NCBI GenBank assembly: GCA_937876435.1
Contig: CALEIL010000230.1
Coordinates: 1 to 19,388 of the forward strand
Direction: 5' to 3'
DNA length: 19,388 bases
Source: an uncultured Bacteroidota bacterium
GTDB taxonomy: Bacteria; Bacteroidota; Bacteroidia; Chitinophagales; Saprospiraceae
Each line of letters starts with the position of its first letter. The first letter of the stretch is position 1. The position numbers and the translations under genes were made by a program. The notes under the pieces are model-generated. The model had not been told where the DNA came from and did not search any database. It was given only the letters and a program-made list of their open reading frames with translations. This document shows, piece after piece, positions 1 to 5,895 of the stretch.

Positions 1-126
1 TATGGCGAAAAAGAATCCGTCAGAAGTGTCACGAATTTAGTGACTGGTGCACTAGACCAAGGTGAATATATTCCACACGAAGAAGCCGTTAAACGGATCA
101 CAGGATGGAGAAAAACCGGAGACTAA
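1..126 (+). CDS. C-terminal fragment of a small protein, possibly an antitoxin
   Basis: Frame 1 is open from the window edge to a TAA at 124-126 and gives the last 41 residues of a protein whose start lies outside the window. The tail is hydrophilic and contains GEYIPHEEAVKRI. A short acidic 'G..(I/V)(P/S)HEE' tail is common at the C-terminus of small antitoxins of the RHH/ParD and Phd/YefM types, so an antitoxin is possible, but this is resemblance only. No toxin-like reading frame follows it. The next 200 bases before the sigma gene end hold only a degenerate hairpin near 177-192. Function is not assigned. Confidence 0.5.
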   Translation, partial: YGEKESVRSVTNLVTGALDQGEYIPHEEAVKRITGWRKTGD

Positions 127-326
127 AGCACGAAAATCTAAACAACTTATAATATTGGGGTGGTCTCGGACATAGAGGAAGCGGGAACTTCCCTACACCA
201 GAGAGCTTCCACCTCCCTACTCCTTTGTCACACTTTTGAGACTCACGCTATCGAATTTCCTATATCATACGGAAAACGAGATCAGGATATTACGATGCAA
301 ACACCAAAGCAGAGACCAAAAAAATA

Positions 327-899
327 TTAAAAAAATACCGACAAAAACTCTCTCAAATACCATCGCATATGCCGCAATGCCTTGCTCATATGACTCTCTA
401 CGGTCTTCACGGATATATTCAATTCTTTGGCCGCTTCCGCATATTTTAGCCCATCCATTTTGGTCTTCATATAAACGGCTTTGCACGCATCTGGAAGTAA
501 TTCGATCCCTTCATGGATCTTCATTTCCAGTTCGGATTTGATCAACCGGGACGCTCCGTCGTCTTGCAATGCATAAAAATGAATATCTCGTTCTTTTTGT
601 TCCCATTGTCCATCGATGGAAATCACTTTGCGGGGTTTTCTCAGGTAGTCCAGGCATTTGTTCTTTACCATCATAAACAGATAACCATTGACATTGGTCC
701 GGATATCGAGTTCTTTGCGCTTGTCCCACAATCGAATAAATACTTTTTGGACGATTTCTTCGGCGATAAAATCATCCTGGACATAAGACTTTGCTACAAT
801 GTATAAATTATTGGCATATAACCGGTAAGCCGTCTCAAAAGCCTTCTCATCTCCCGATCGGATTAAGCGAATAAAATCTGTCAAGTTCTCACCATTCAC
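327..899 (-). CDS. RNA polymerase ECF sigma-70 factor, Bacteroidetes type
   Basis: This encodes an extracytoplasmic-function sigma factor that directs RNA polymerase to a specific promoter set. Numbering from the GTG at 899 (190 residues): sigma region 2 lies at about 17-85, with the GDEKAF start, 'EEIVQKVFIRLWDKR' and 'GYLFMMVKNKCLDYLR'. Region 4 lies at about 125-178, with a helix-turn-helix around 'YAEAAKELNISVKTVESHMSKAL'. An in-frame ATG at 944 would give 205 residues. I prefer GTG-899 because the family normally begins about 15 residues before GDExAF and because a promoter-like sequence at 926-956 would put ATG-944 upstream of the transcript start. Members of this Bacteroidetes subfamily usually sit beside a FecR-type anti-sigma gene and a SusC/SusD pair. 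None is adjacent here, so it looks like an orphan whose regulon cannot be read from this window. Confidence 0.9.
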   Translation of the reverse strand: MNGENLTDFIRLIRSGDEKAFETAYRLYANNLYIVAKSYVQDDFIAEEIVQKVFIRLWDKRKELDIRTNVNGYLFMMVKNKCLDYLRKPRKVISIDGQWEQKERDIHFYALQDDGASRLIKSELEMKIHEGIELLPDACKAVYMKTKMDGLKYAEAAKELNISVKTVESHMSKALRHMRWYLREFLSVFF

Positions 900-925
900 C
901 TGAACCAAAAAATTTATTAGAAATC

Positions 926-956
926 CTATATTATAACAAACCATTAAATTTACAAA
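926..956 (-). promoter_or_regulatory. Possible Bacteroidota promoter for the sigma factor gene
   Basis: On the minus strand TTTG (953-956) is followed after exactly 19 bases by TAATATAG (926-933). The Bacteroidota vegetative consensus is TTTG-N19-TAnnTTTG, so the -33 box is perfect and the -7 box is partial. If used, transcription would start near position 920, leaving a leader of about 20 bases before the GTG at 899. Confidence 0.35.
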
Positions 957-1020
957 AAATTAACACCTATGCCTCATATTCGCAAGTCTTTAAAGCTAAA
1001 AAATTACTTTTGGTGGCCTG

Positions 1021-1050
1021 CGGCCGTTTGATGCGCTGCGCGCGTTTGGA
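1021..1050 (+). repeat. CGTTTG-flanked palindromic repeat, single copy
   Basis: The unit reads CGGCCGTTTG, a GC-rich core that can fold (TGCGCTGCGCGCG), then CGTTTGGA. The same unit recurs as a short array at 4264-4396 downstream of the short-chain dehydrogenase. Here and at 4258 the homology extends left to GGCCT(G/C)CGGCCGTTTG. It lies upstream of the sigma factor promoter and downstream of the M2 peptidase gene. Confidence 0.65.
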
Positions 1051-1064
1051 TCACCTGGGGAAGA

Positions 1065-1165
1065 GGGAGCTCCAGCTCCCTTGTACGAATATCCATTTTC
1101 CCAAAGCGGGAGCTTTGGGGTTCCCAGGGGAGCTCCAGCTCCCTTATGCGAATATCTATTTTCCC
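1065..1165 (+). repeat. Tandem 63-base double-hairpin repeat, left cluster
   Basis: Two units are offset by exactly 63 bases. Each begins with the palindrome GGGAGCTCCAGCTCCC (1065-1080 and 1128-1143), followed by a spacer TT(G/A)T.CGAATATC(C/T)ATTTTCCC. The first unit then carries a second hairpin with stem CCCAAAGC/GCTTTGGG and loop GGGA (1100-1119), then GTTCCCAGG. The second unit decays after 1165. A homologous cluster lies at 17651-17850. Read on the minus strand, the first palindrome has the loop TGGA, similar to the other hairpins of the family. Confidence 0.75.
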
Positions 1166-1181
1166 AATTCCAAGGGTTAAA

Positions 1182-1229
1182 ACCATCTAAAGTACAGTCG
1201 CACGGCCGTGCGACTCTATACCATCTAAA
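1182..1229. repeat. 18-base perfect palindrome between 10-base direct repeats
   Basis: GTCGCACGGCCGTGCGAC (1197-1214) is its own reverse complement. It is flanked by perfect copies of ACCATCTAAA at 1182-1191 and 1220-1229, each followed one base later by TA. The arrangement resembles a small insertion with duplicated target, or a repeat unit copied together with its flank. No coding capacity is present. Confidence 0.65.
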
Positions 1230-1273
1230 CTATGGAACTCAGCCGAAAGCCGCTATTCCTCCGCACAAGCTAC

Positions 1274-1289
1274 CCTGCCCATACGGGCC
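1274..1289. repeat. CCTGCCCRTACGGGCC palindromic repeat, copy 1
   Basis: The motif contains the inverted repeat GCCC-ATAC-GGGC (1277-1288). A near-identical copy with one base changed lies at 17003-17018, where the inner palindrome becomes perfect. It sits about 50 bases past the stop codon of the M2 peptidase gene and could fold in that transcript's 3' end, but no T-run follows on the minus strand. Confidence 0.5.
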
Positions 1290-1336
1290 AGTTCCTGGTA
1301 AGCTTCTTCCGGCAAACCACAAACAGCGTAGCTCAA

Positions 1337-3169
1337 TCACAATATCCGCACCGGCAAAGTGTATTTCCGGCCCTCGTTTTCTTTTTTGAGATATTCCATC
1401 AATGGCTGAAAATAATCAACCAGAGCTTTGGCCGATAATTCACTTCCTATATTTTCTTTCAACAATTTTCTCCAATCATTGTCGGCTCCGCTCTTCATCA
1501 GGTTTTTGAGAAAATCTCCGGTTTCCTTACTCCCAAAATAGTTGGTGGCCCGTACATCCTGGTGGAGGATATCGGTGGCTATAAATTCGTGTAATTGAAA
1601 CAGAAGTACGAAGGACAATGCATAATCATAATATTGAGCCGCATCATCGTTAATATGAGTTTTGGTAGCGGCGTCATTGTATTCGCTGCCTCTGTCGTAA
1701 GGAGGTACGATTCCCTGAAATTTCTTCTTGAGCCTCCACCATTCCTTATTAAAATCGGCGGTACCGATCGATGTATTGTACAGGGTATGTTCGAAATGAG
1801 ACATCACTCCAGCTGAAAATGGAATAAAGACTACATAATTGAGCGCTTCTTTCAGCAACTGCCGCTGAACGCTGCGGCTGTCAGGCCGGACGTCTTCAGA
1901 AATCAACCCCCGACCCGCCAGAAAAGGACGCTGCATAGCCGCCAACCCCATCAATGATCCGATCGCTTCGTGGAAGGCTCTGTTGGCTCCTCCCCTGAGT
2001 AAAACAGGGACATCGGGATTGGCGTAGGTCAGGTAGTAATATATGTGACCGAGTTCGTGATGCACCGTTTCATAATAATCTGCTGATGGGATGACGCTCA
2101 TCAGGCAACGCACGTCTTGTTGCAGATCCATATGCCAGGCTGAGGCATGATTGTTCTTTTTATATTCACTTTCAGGAGGCAACGGATATAAACTGGATTT
2201 GTCATAAAAACTCTTAGGCAAATCATTAAATCCCAGGCTTTTGTAAAATTCCTCTCCCTGGCCAATGATCCAGGAAGCATCCTTATCTTCCAGTGCGCCA
2301 TCGAGATCCACCCCTTCCACCTGAACCAGTGAACTCCAGTCTTGCCCCCAGCGGTTGGGTAACCAGTGGGCCGGTATCATGTCAGGTACGTCTGCCACTC
2401 CGTATTTTTCAGCCATTTCGTACCGGGCCCAGGTATGTAATTCCCGGTACAATGGCCAGATCTCGTAAATCAATTGTTCCAGCAGAGTCATCATTTCTCC
2501 TGAGGTCATGCCGTAATCGGAAACCTGATATTGGAAGTAATTTTCAAAATTCAGCCCCTTAACCGATTTATTTCGGAGTTCGCGCAATTGGAGCAATCCC
2601 GGACTGAGGGTTTTCCCCACTTCTTTGGAGGCTTCCCACCACTTCAGGCGTTCCGCTGGTGCGGTAATAGTGCGCAATGATTCATCAATATCCCCGGTCG
2701 TCACGGCGTTGGAATCCACCATAAAGGTGTATCCGTAAAGTTTTTCGGTTTGCCTGCTCTCTGCTCGGATTCTCTGAGCAACGATCTCTTTCATCGTCGC
2801 CGGATTGTTTCCGGCTTCATACAGGATGGACTTTAACATTCGTTTTTGAGTGGCCGTAAGCGAACCGGATTTCTGAAGAAATTCCTGAGCCATTTTGATA
2901 TTATAAGCGTTTCCTGTAAAGGCCGCCAAGGCATTGTTGGCCCTCTGAACGTTTCCCGATGCAGTAGTGTCACCAGGAATTATCCGGGTATTGGCGAGCC
3001 ATTCCGCCTCCGAACTGGCTATGTAAAGCGGCAATATACTGTCCGTATATGTGTCCAGGAATTCAACTACAGGCTGATTTTCTCCGGGAGAAGGGGCATG
3101 ACTTTGACATCCATACCATACGACCGTCATAAAAACAATAAAAATAGACAGAACTTTGATTGATTTCAT
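1337..3169 (-). CDS. M2-family zinc metallopeptidase lipoprotein (ACE-like peptidyl-dipeptidase)
   Basis: The 610-residue product matches the angiotensin-converting-enzyme family (peptidase M2), which removes C-terminal dipeptides from peptides. The zinc site is clear: HELGH at 371-375 (catalytic Glu372), and HEAIG at 400-404 with Glu401 as third ligand. Further on, 'EWWRLKKKFQG', 'THI' and 'YYDYALSFVLLFQLHE' correspond to the substrate and transition-state region of ACE. The N-terminus has a hydrophobic segment ending in YGC, giving a likely lipoprotein with Cys21, although the lipobox (WYGC) is not ideal. I infer a periplasmic, membrane-anchored enzyme, perhaps in peptide scavenging. One catalytic domain is present. 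The gene is divergent from the short-chain dehydrogenase across 243 bases, and I see no strong promoter there. Confidence 0.93.
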   Translation of the reverse strand: MKSIKVLSIFIVFMTVVWYGCQSHAPSPGENQPVVEFLDTYTDSILPLYIASSEAEWLANTRIIPGDTTASGNVQRANNALAAFTGNAYNIKMAQEFLQKSGSLTATQKRMLKSILYEAGNNPATMKEIVAQRIRAESRQTEKLYGYTFMVDSNAVTTGDIDESLRTITAPAERLKWWEASKEVGKTLSPGLLQLRELRNKSVKGLNFENYFQYQVSDYGMTSGEMMTLLEQLIYEIWPLYRELHTWARYEMAEKYGVADVPDMIPAHWLPNRWGQDWSSLVQVEGVDLDGALEDKDASWIIGQGEEFYKSLGFNDLPKSFYDKSSLYPLPPESEYKKNNHASAWHMDLQQDVRCLMSVIPSADYYETVHHELGHIYYYLTYANPDVPVLLRGGANRAFHEAIGSLMGLAAMQRPFLAGRGLISEDVRPDSRSVQRQLLKEALNYVVFIPFSAGVMSHFEHTLYNTSIGTADFNKEWWRLKKKFQGIVPPYDRGSEYNDAATKTHINDDAAQYYDYALSFVLLFQLHEFIATDILHQDVRATNYFGSKETGDFLKNLMKSGADNDWRKLLKENIGSELSAKALVDYFQPLMEYLKKENEGRKYTLPVRIL

Positions 3170-3358
3170 GCTTATACTTTGAATCGAAATTTAATACATT
3201 TAATCCATCACTACTAACTATACCCGGAACGTTTTGGACTGACCGGCTAAAGGGGCTGTGAAAACGGACCATATAGGAGAGTAGAATGCTCGCATAGCCG
3301 GAGCTGTGCCGAGTAATTTTGAGGAACAAGATAGTCATTTTCCTTCACAAAAACCGTT

Positions 3359-3393
3359 CTGACCTGCCTTCGGAAGGCAGCACACAGGGTCAG
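3359..3393 (+). promoter_or_regulatory. Stem-loop in the leader of the short-chain dehydrogenase gene
   Basis: A 7-bp inverted repeat CTGCCTT/AAGGCAG with loop CGG (3364-3380) is enclosed by CTGAC (3359-3363) and GTCAG (3389-3393). It ends 19 bases before the ATG. It could be a leader structure, a protein-binding site or a small repeat remnant. The sequence alone does not decide between these. Confidence 0.35.
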
Positions 3394-3412
3394 GTAATAA
3401 ACGAAAAACGAT

Positions 3413-4258
3413 ATGAAAGAAATTGTGATTACCGGAGGAAATGCCGGAATAGGTTTTGAAACAGTCCGGGAACTGGCCGGACGGGGGCACCGTGTCACGT
3501 TTACGGTCCGCGATGAGAAAAAAGGACAGCATACCATCGATCTGATTAGAGATGAACATCCGGCCGCTGAACTATCGGTGATAATTGCAGATTTATCAGA
3601 TTTTGACTCCATCCGGCGCGCGGCGGAAGAGATTCGGAAAATACATCCCCGGATCGACGTGCTCATACACAACGCTGGTACTTTTCAGAGCGTCCGACGA
3701 ACCAACACAGCAGGGATCGAACTTTCGCTTATGGTCAACCACGTCGCTCCATTTTATCTGACGCATTTATTGCTCCCCGGATTGATCGGGAGCGATGAGA
3801 GCCGGGTTATCAACGTCAATTCTGATTCGCATTACCTGGCCTCGTATGATCCGGGGAACCTGCATCTGGAAAGAAAGTACCATGGCTTGCGTGCATACGG
3901 CCGCTCCAAACTGGCCAACGTGTACTTTACTTATGAATTTGAAAGAAGGAACCCGCATCCCCATGTATCAATATACGCTCTTCACCCGGGATTGGTCAAT
4001 ACCGATATCGGGGCTAAGGATGCCACCTTTTTTCATCGACTGGTATGGAATTGGCGAAGCCGGTCCGGTAAAACCCCTGCTCAGGGTGCCGAAACCTCGA
4101 TCTATCTGGCCACAGAAGACAGAGATACATTAACATCAGGAATGTATTGGGATAACTGTCGTTTGCGGAAATCATCCAAAATCTCGTACAACGAGGTGAA
4201 TGCAGGATCATTATGGGATAAATCCCTGGAAATGTGTGGAATAGAGGCCTATTTTTAG
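3413..4258 (+). CDS. Short-chain dehydrogenase/reductase, retinol-dehydrogenase-like
   Basis: This 281-residue classical SDR is a Rossmann-fold NAD(P)-dependent oxidoreductase. Visible motifs are the cofactor loop TGGNAGIG (7-14), HNAG (86-89) in place of the usual NNAG, the catalytic Ser in RVINVNSDSH (probably Ser137), YGRSK (Tyr162, Lys166) and HPGLVNTDI after the active site. The overall pattern (TVRDEKKG, YGRSKLANV, HPGLVNTDI) is closest to the retinol-dehydrogenase/WW-domain-oxidoreductase-like SDRs, a group of mostly unknown bacterial substrates. Arg33 after the second strand suggests NADPH preference (inference). The start is the first ATG, with an A-rich upstream region and no Shine-Dalgarno. 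The TAG stop lies in a hairpin where a repeat array begins. Confidence 0.92.
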   Translation: MKEIVITGGNAGIGFETVRELAGRGHRVTFTVRDEKKGQHTIDLIRDEHPAAELSVIIADLSDFDSIRRAAEEIRKIHPRIDVLIHNAGTFQSVRRTNTAGIELSLMVNHVAPFYLTHLLLPGLIGSDESRVINVNSDSHYLASYDPGNLHLERKYHGLRAYGRSKLANVYFTYEFERRNPHPHVSIYALHPGLVNTDIGAKDATFFHRLVWNWRSRSGKTPAQGAETSIYLATEDRDTLTSGMYWDNCRLRKSSKISYNEVNAGSLWDKSLEMCGIEAYF

Positions 4259-4263
4259 GCCTC
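4244..4263 (+). terminator. Perfect hairpin spanning the dehydrogenase stop codon
   Basis: GAGGCCTA (4244-4251) and TAGGCCTC (4256-4263) pair perfectly around a TTTT loop. The TAG stop (4256-4258) is part of the right arm. No T-run follows, so it is not a textbook intrinsic terminator. The right arm is the start of the GGCCTCCGGCCGTTTG repeat, so the hairpin may be a by-product of where that repeat sits. Confidence 0.45.
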
Positions 4264-4396
4264 CGGCCGTTTGTGCGCTTCGCGCGTTTGGGTGATCTAC
4301 GGCCGTTTGGGGCGCTTCACGCGTTGGAGTACTCTGCGGTCATTTGGGTGGTACCCAACTGATTAGGAACCGTTTGGTGCGCTTCGTGCGTTTGGA
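4264..4396 (+). repeat. Short array of CGTTTG-flanked palindromic repeats
   Basis: Three clear units occur: 4264-4291, 4300-4328 and 4370-4396. Each has the pattern CCGTTTG - GCGCTTC(G/A)(C/T)GC - GTTTGG. A fourth, degenerate unit with TGCGGTCATTTGGG lies near 4335-4350. The cores can form small stems such as GCGC-TTC-GCGC. The array fills most of the gap between the dehydrogenase and the four-helix-bundle gene, and a single copy lies at 1021-1050. Confidence 0.75.
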
Positions 4397-4456
4397 GAAT
4401 AGGCAAAATTTTTGTAATTTTATATTACTAAGTGGATGTTGTAAACTATCAACTAT

Positions 4457-4819
4457 ATGTATGTTTATCCATTTGAAAAATTGGATGTCTGGCAACAAGC
4501 CAAAAACATCTCAATTCAGGTTTACCAAATCACAAAAGATTTTCCCGAATCTGAAAAATTTGGTTTGGTAAATCAAATGAGAAGATCAGCCATTTCTGTA
4601 TGTTCCAATTTAGCGGAAGGTAGTGCTCGCACCTCTGCTAAAGATCAAGCTCATTTTTATACTTTAGCTTATAGCAGTCTTATAGAATTGCTTAACCAAC
4701 ATATAATCTCAGAAGAATTGAAATTTATAGATAGAGTTACATATCAGGATGTCAGAAAAAATATCGAATCCAATAGCTTAAAAATTTATGCATTGCGAAA
4801 ATCCGTATTGAATAAATAG
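4457..4819 (+). CDS. Four-helix bundle protein, 23S rRNA intervening-sequence (S23) family
   Basis: The 120-residue product fits the four-helix-bundle family (TIGR02436 / S23 'IVP'): 'FEKLDVWQQAKNISIQVYQ', 'FPESEKFGLVNQMRRSAISV', the hallmark SNLAEGSAR, and a final helix pair around 'FYTLAYSSLIELLNQ'. The family was named from open frames in 23S rRNA intervening sequences and is also related to the Avd accessory proteins of diversity-generating retroelements. Its biochemical role is unknown, though a nucleic-acid-binding oligomer is plausible. No rRNA or reverse transcriptase is present in this window. The gene is visibly more AT-rich than its neighbours and lies between palindromic repeats on both sides, which suggests acquisition (inference). 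Confidence 0.88.
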   Translation: MYVYPFEKLDVWQQAKNISIQVYQITKDFPESEKFGLVNQMRRSAISVCSNLAEGSARTSAKDQAHFYTLAYSSLIELLNQHIISEELKFIDRVTYQDVRKNIESNSLKIYALRKSVLNK

Positions 4820-4843
4820 AATTATATTCATCCGTCATTACCC

Positions 4844-4864
4844 TCCAAACTCCAAACCTCAAAC
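4844..4864 (+). repeat. Three tandem heptamers after the four-helix-bundle gene
   Basis: TCCAAAC, TCCAAAC and CTCAAAC follow one another directly and lead into the hairpin at 4865-4886. Their complement (GTTTGGA) resembles the GTTTGGA ends of the repeats on the other side of the gene, so the gene is bracketed by similar motifs in opposite orientation. Confidence 0.55.
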
Positions 4865-4886
4865 GGTCACGAGGATACTCGTGGCC
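4865..4886. repeat. Nine-base-pair hairpin with GATA loop
   Basis: GGTCACGAG (4865-4873) pairs with CTCGTGGCC (4878-4886) around GATA, with one T-G wobble. It lies between the convergent four-helix-bundle gene and the lipoprotein gene and could act in either transcript's 3' end. No T-run follows on either strand. Confidence 0.5.
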
Positions 4887-4892
4887 ACAAAC

Positions 4893-4952
4893 ATCATTAC
4901 GGCACCGCAGTAGAGGAAATTCAAAATTTTTCTACTCCGGTGCCGTAATGAT
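4893..4952. repeat. 21-base inverted repeat that includes a gene's last codons and stop
   Basis: The arms 4893-4913 and 4932-4952 are complementary with one mismatch and are separated by 18 bases. The right arm is the 3' end of the lipoprotein gene (minus strand), including its TAG stop. The left arm repeats the same 21 bases in the opposite orientation outside the gene. A transcript would form a long stem at its end, but it lacks a following U-run. It may serve as a processing or stability hairpin. Confidence 0.6.
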
Positions 4953-5669
4953 TACCGGGTAATCCCTCGAATACACTTCAATCTCATACTCGAAATCCAC
5001 CTTATTGACCTTTTTGGAGCGGTGTTCCTTTGAAATGATGTAATAAAATCCGGATCCCGGAACGAGATTACGGGTATTCATTGCGGGAATGGACAATTCT
5101 CCTGATTGGGCAGAGGCTTCAGACAGAACGGTTTGCTGCAGAGAATCGGAAAGGACGAGGACAATCGAATCACCCGTCTCAAAATTGTGTACGTTCCAGG
5201 AAAACGTCCAATCCTGTCCGGACGTGAGTGAGGTAGTTTCCATACCTGGAATCAGGGGGACAGCGATCGAGACGACCTCATTATTGGGCATGATCTGCAC
5301 GTTGAGATTTTGACTGATGAGGGTATCCCCCACCATATACATATGGTAATTGTTCGCTACTTTATCCGAGATGATTTTCTGTCCGTTTATAATAAATTCG
5401 TGCAACCGGGCATCAGGAACCAGGCTATCAACCTGATTTCGCTGAAAAAAACTCCACGTACCACTTAGTTCTCCGCTGGTCATCAGGTACCGGATATCAG
5501 CGGTGATCAGGGGATCCCCGAATTTGGTATTGTTGGTTGATGACTGGCAGGAGTATATCAGGCATACCAGAGCCAGAAAAAACAGAGCCCGGCCTCTGTC
5601 TCCGAATAAACTATAAGATATATATTTGGCGTTTGGGTCTCTTGTTTGCATGGATTTCTGTTTCATCAA
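4932..5669 (-). CDS. Lipoprotein of unknown function
   Basis: The 245-residue product has a long polar N-terminus, a hydrophobic stretch (ALFFLALVCLIYSC, about 28-41) and a lipobox IYSC with Cys41, so it should be a lipoprotein. The 27 residues before the hydrophobic stretch are unusually long for a signal peptide, but no later ATG precedes it. The mature part is rich in beta-prone, alternating residues. A segment at about 165-210 ('WTFSWNVHNFETGDSIVLVLSDS') resembles an Ig-like or carbohydrate-binding beta-sandwich, but I do not recognise the family. The start of 'FGDPLITADIRYLMTSGELSGTWSFFQ' may be a conserved domain beginning. The last codons and stop lie in a 21-base inverted repeat. Confidence 0.75.
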   Translation of the reverse strand: MMKQKSMQTRDPNAKYISYSLFGDRGRALFFLALVCLIYSCQSSTNNTKFGDPLITADIRYLMTSGELSGTWSFFQRNQVDSLVPDARLHEFIINGQKIISDKVANNYHMYMVGDTLISQNLNVQIMPNNEVVSIAVPLIPGMETTSLTSGQDWTFSWNVHNFETGDSIVLVLSDSLQQTVLSEASAQSGELSIPAMNTRNLVPGSGFYYIISKEHRSKKVNKVDFEYEIEVYSRDYPVIITAPE

Positions 5670-5895
5670 AATATGTTATCTGAAATGCGACCCGGTCTCC
5701 TTTCATTTGACATAATTTATATAATAACTTCAGTGTAATGTACAACCCTCCGCTTATATTTATGATGTGCAGGGATGAAATATTATACCGATGTGAAAAA
5801 ATAATACCCCGGACGTTTTATTTGGATCGATTAAATAAGAAATCGAACCAAATCTCACGTATTTCGTATGCATTCGACAAAAGTTAGTATATCGT

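Larger units (their letters stand above)
945..1336. other. Gene-free interval made largely of palindromic repeats
   Basis: Nearly 400 bases separate the sigma gene from the end of the M2 peptidase gene. I see no convincing gene. An open minus-strand frame through about 1004-1186 is simply the translated 63-base repeat. The interval holds one CGTTTG-type repeat (1021-1050), a two-copy hairpin repeat (1065-1165), an 18-base perfect palindrome between direct repeats (1182-1229) and one copy of the CCTGCCCRTACGGGCC motif (1274-1289). Confidence 0.7.

Noticed and set aside
1065..1165. CRISPR-like array
   Set aside because: Units are hairpins with related spacers, only two copies, and no unique spacer sequences or cas genes.
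1004..1186. Open minus-strand frame of 60 codons with repeated RELELP peptide
   Set aside because: It is the translated 63-base repeat plus the neighbouring CGTTTG repeat, without any start context or domain.
4457..4819. Avd accessory gene of a diversity-generating retroelement
   Set aside because: The protein fits the S23/IVP type, and there is no reverse transcriptase, template repeat or variable repeat nearby.
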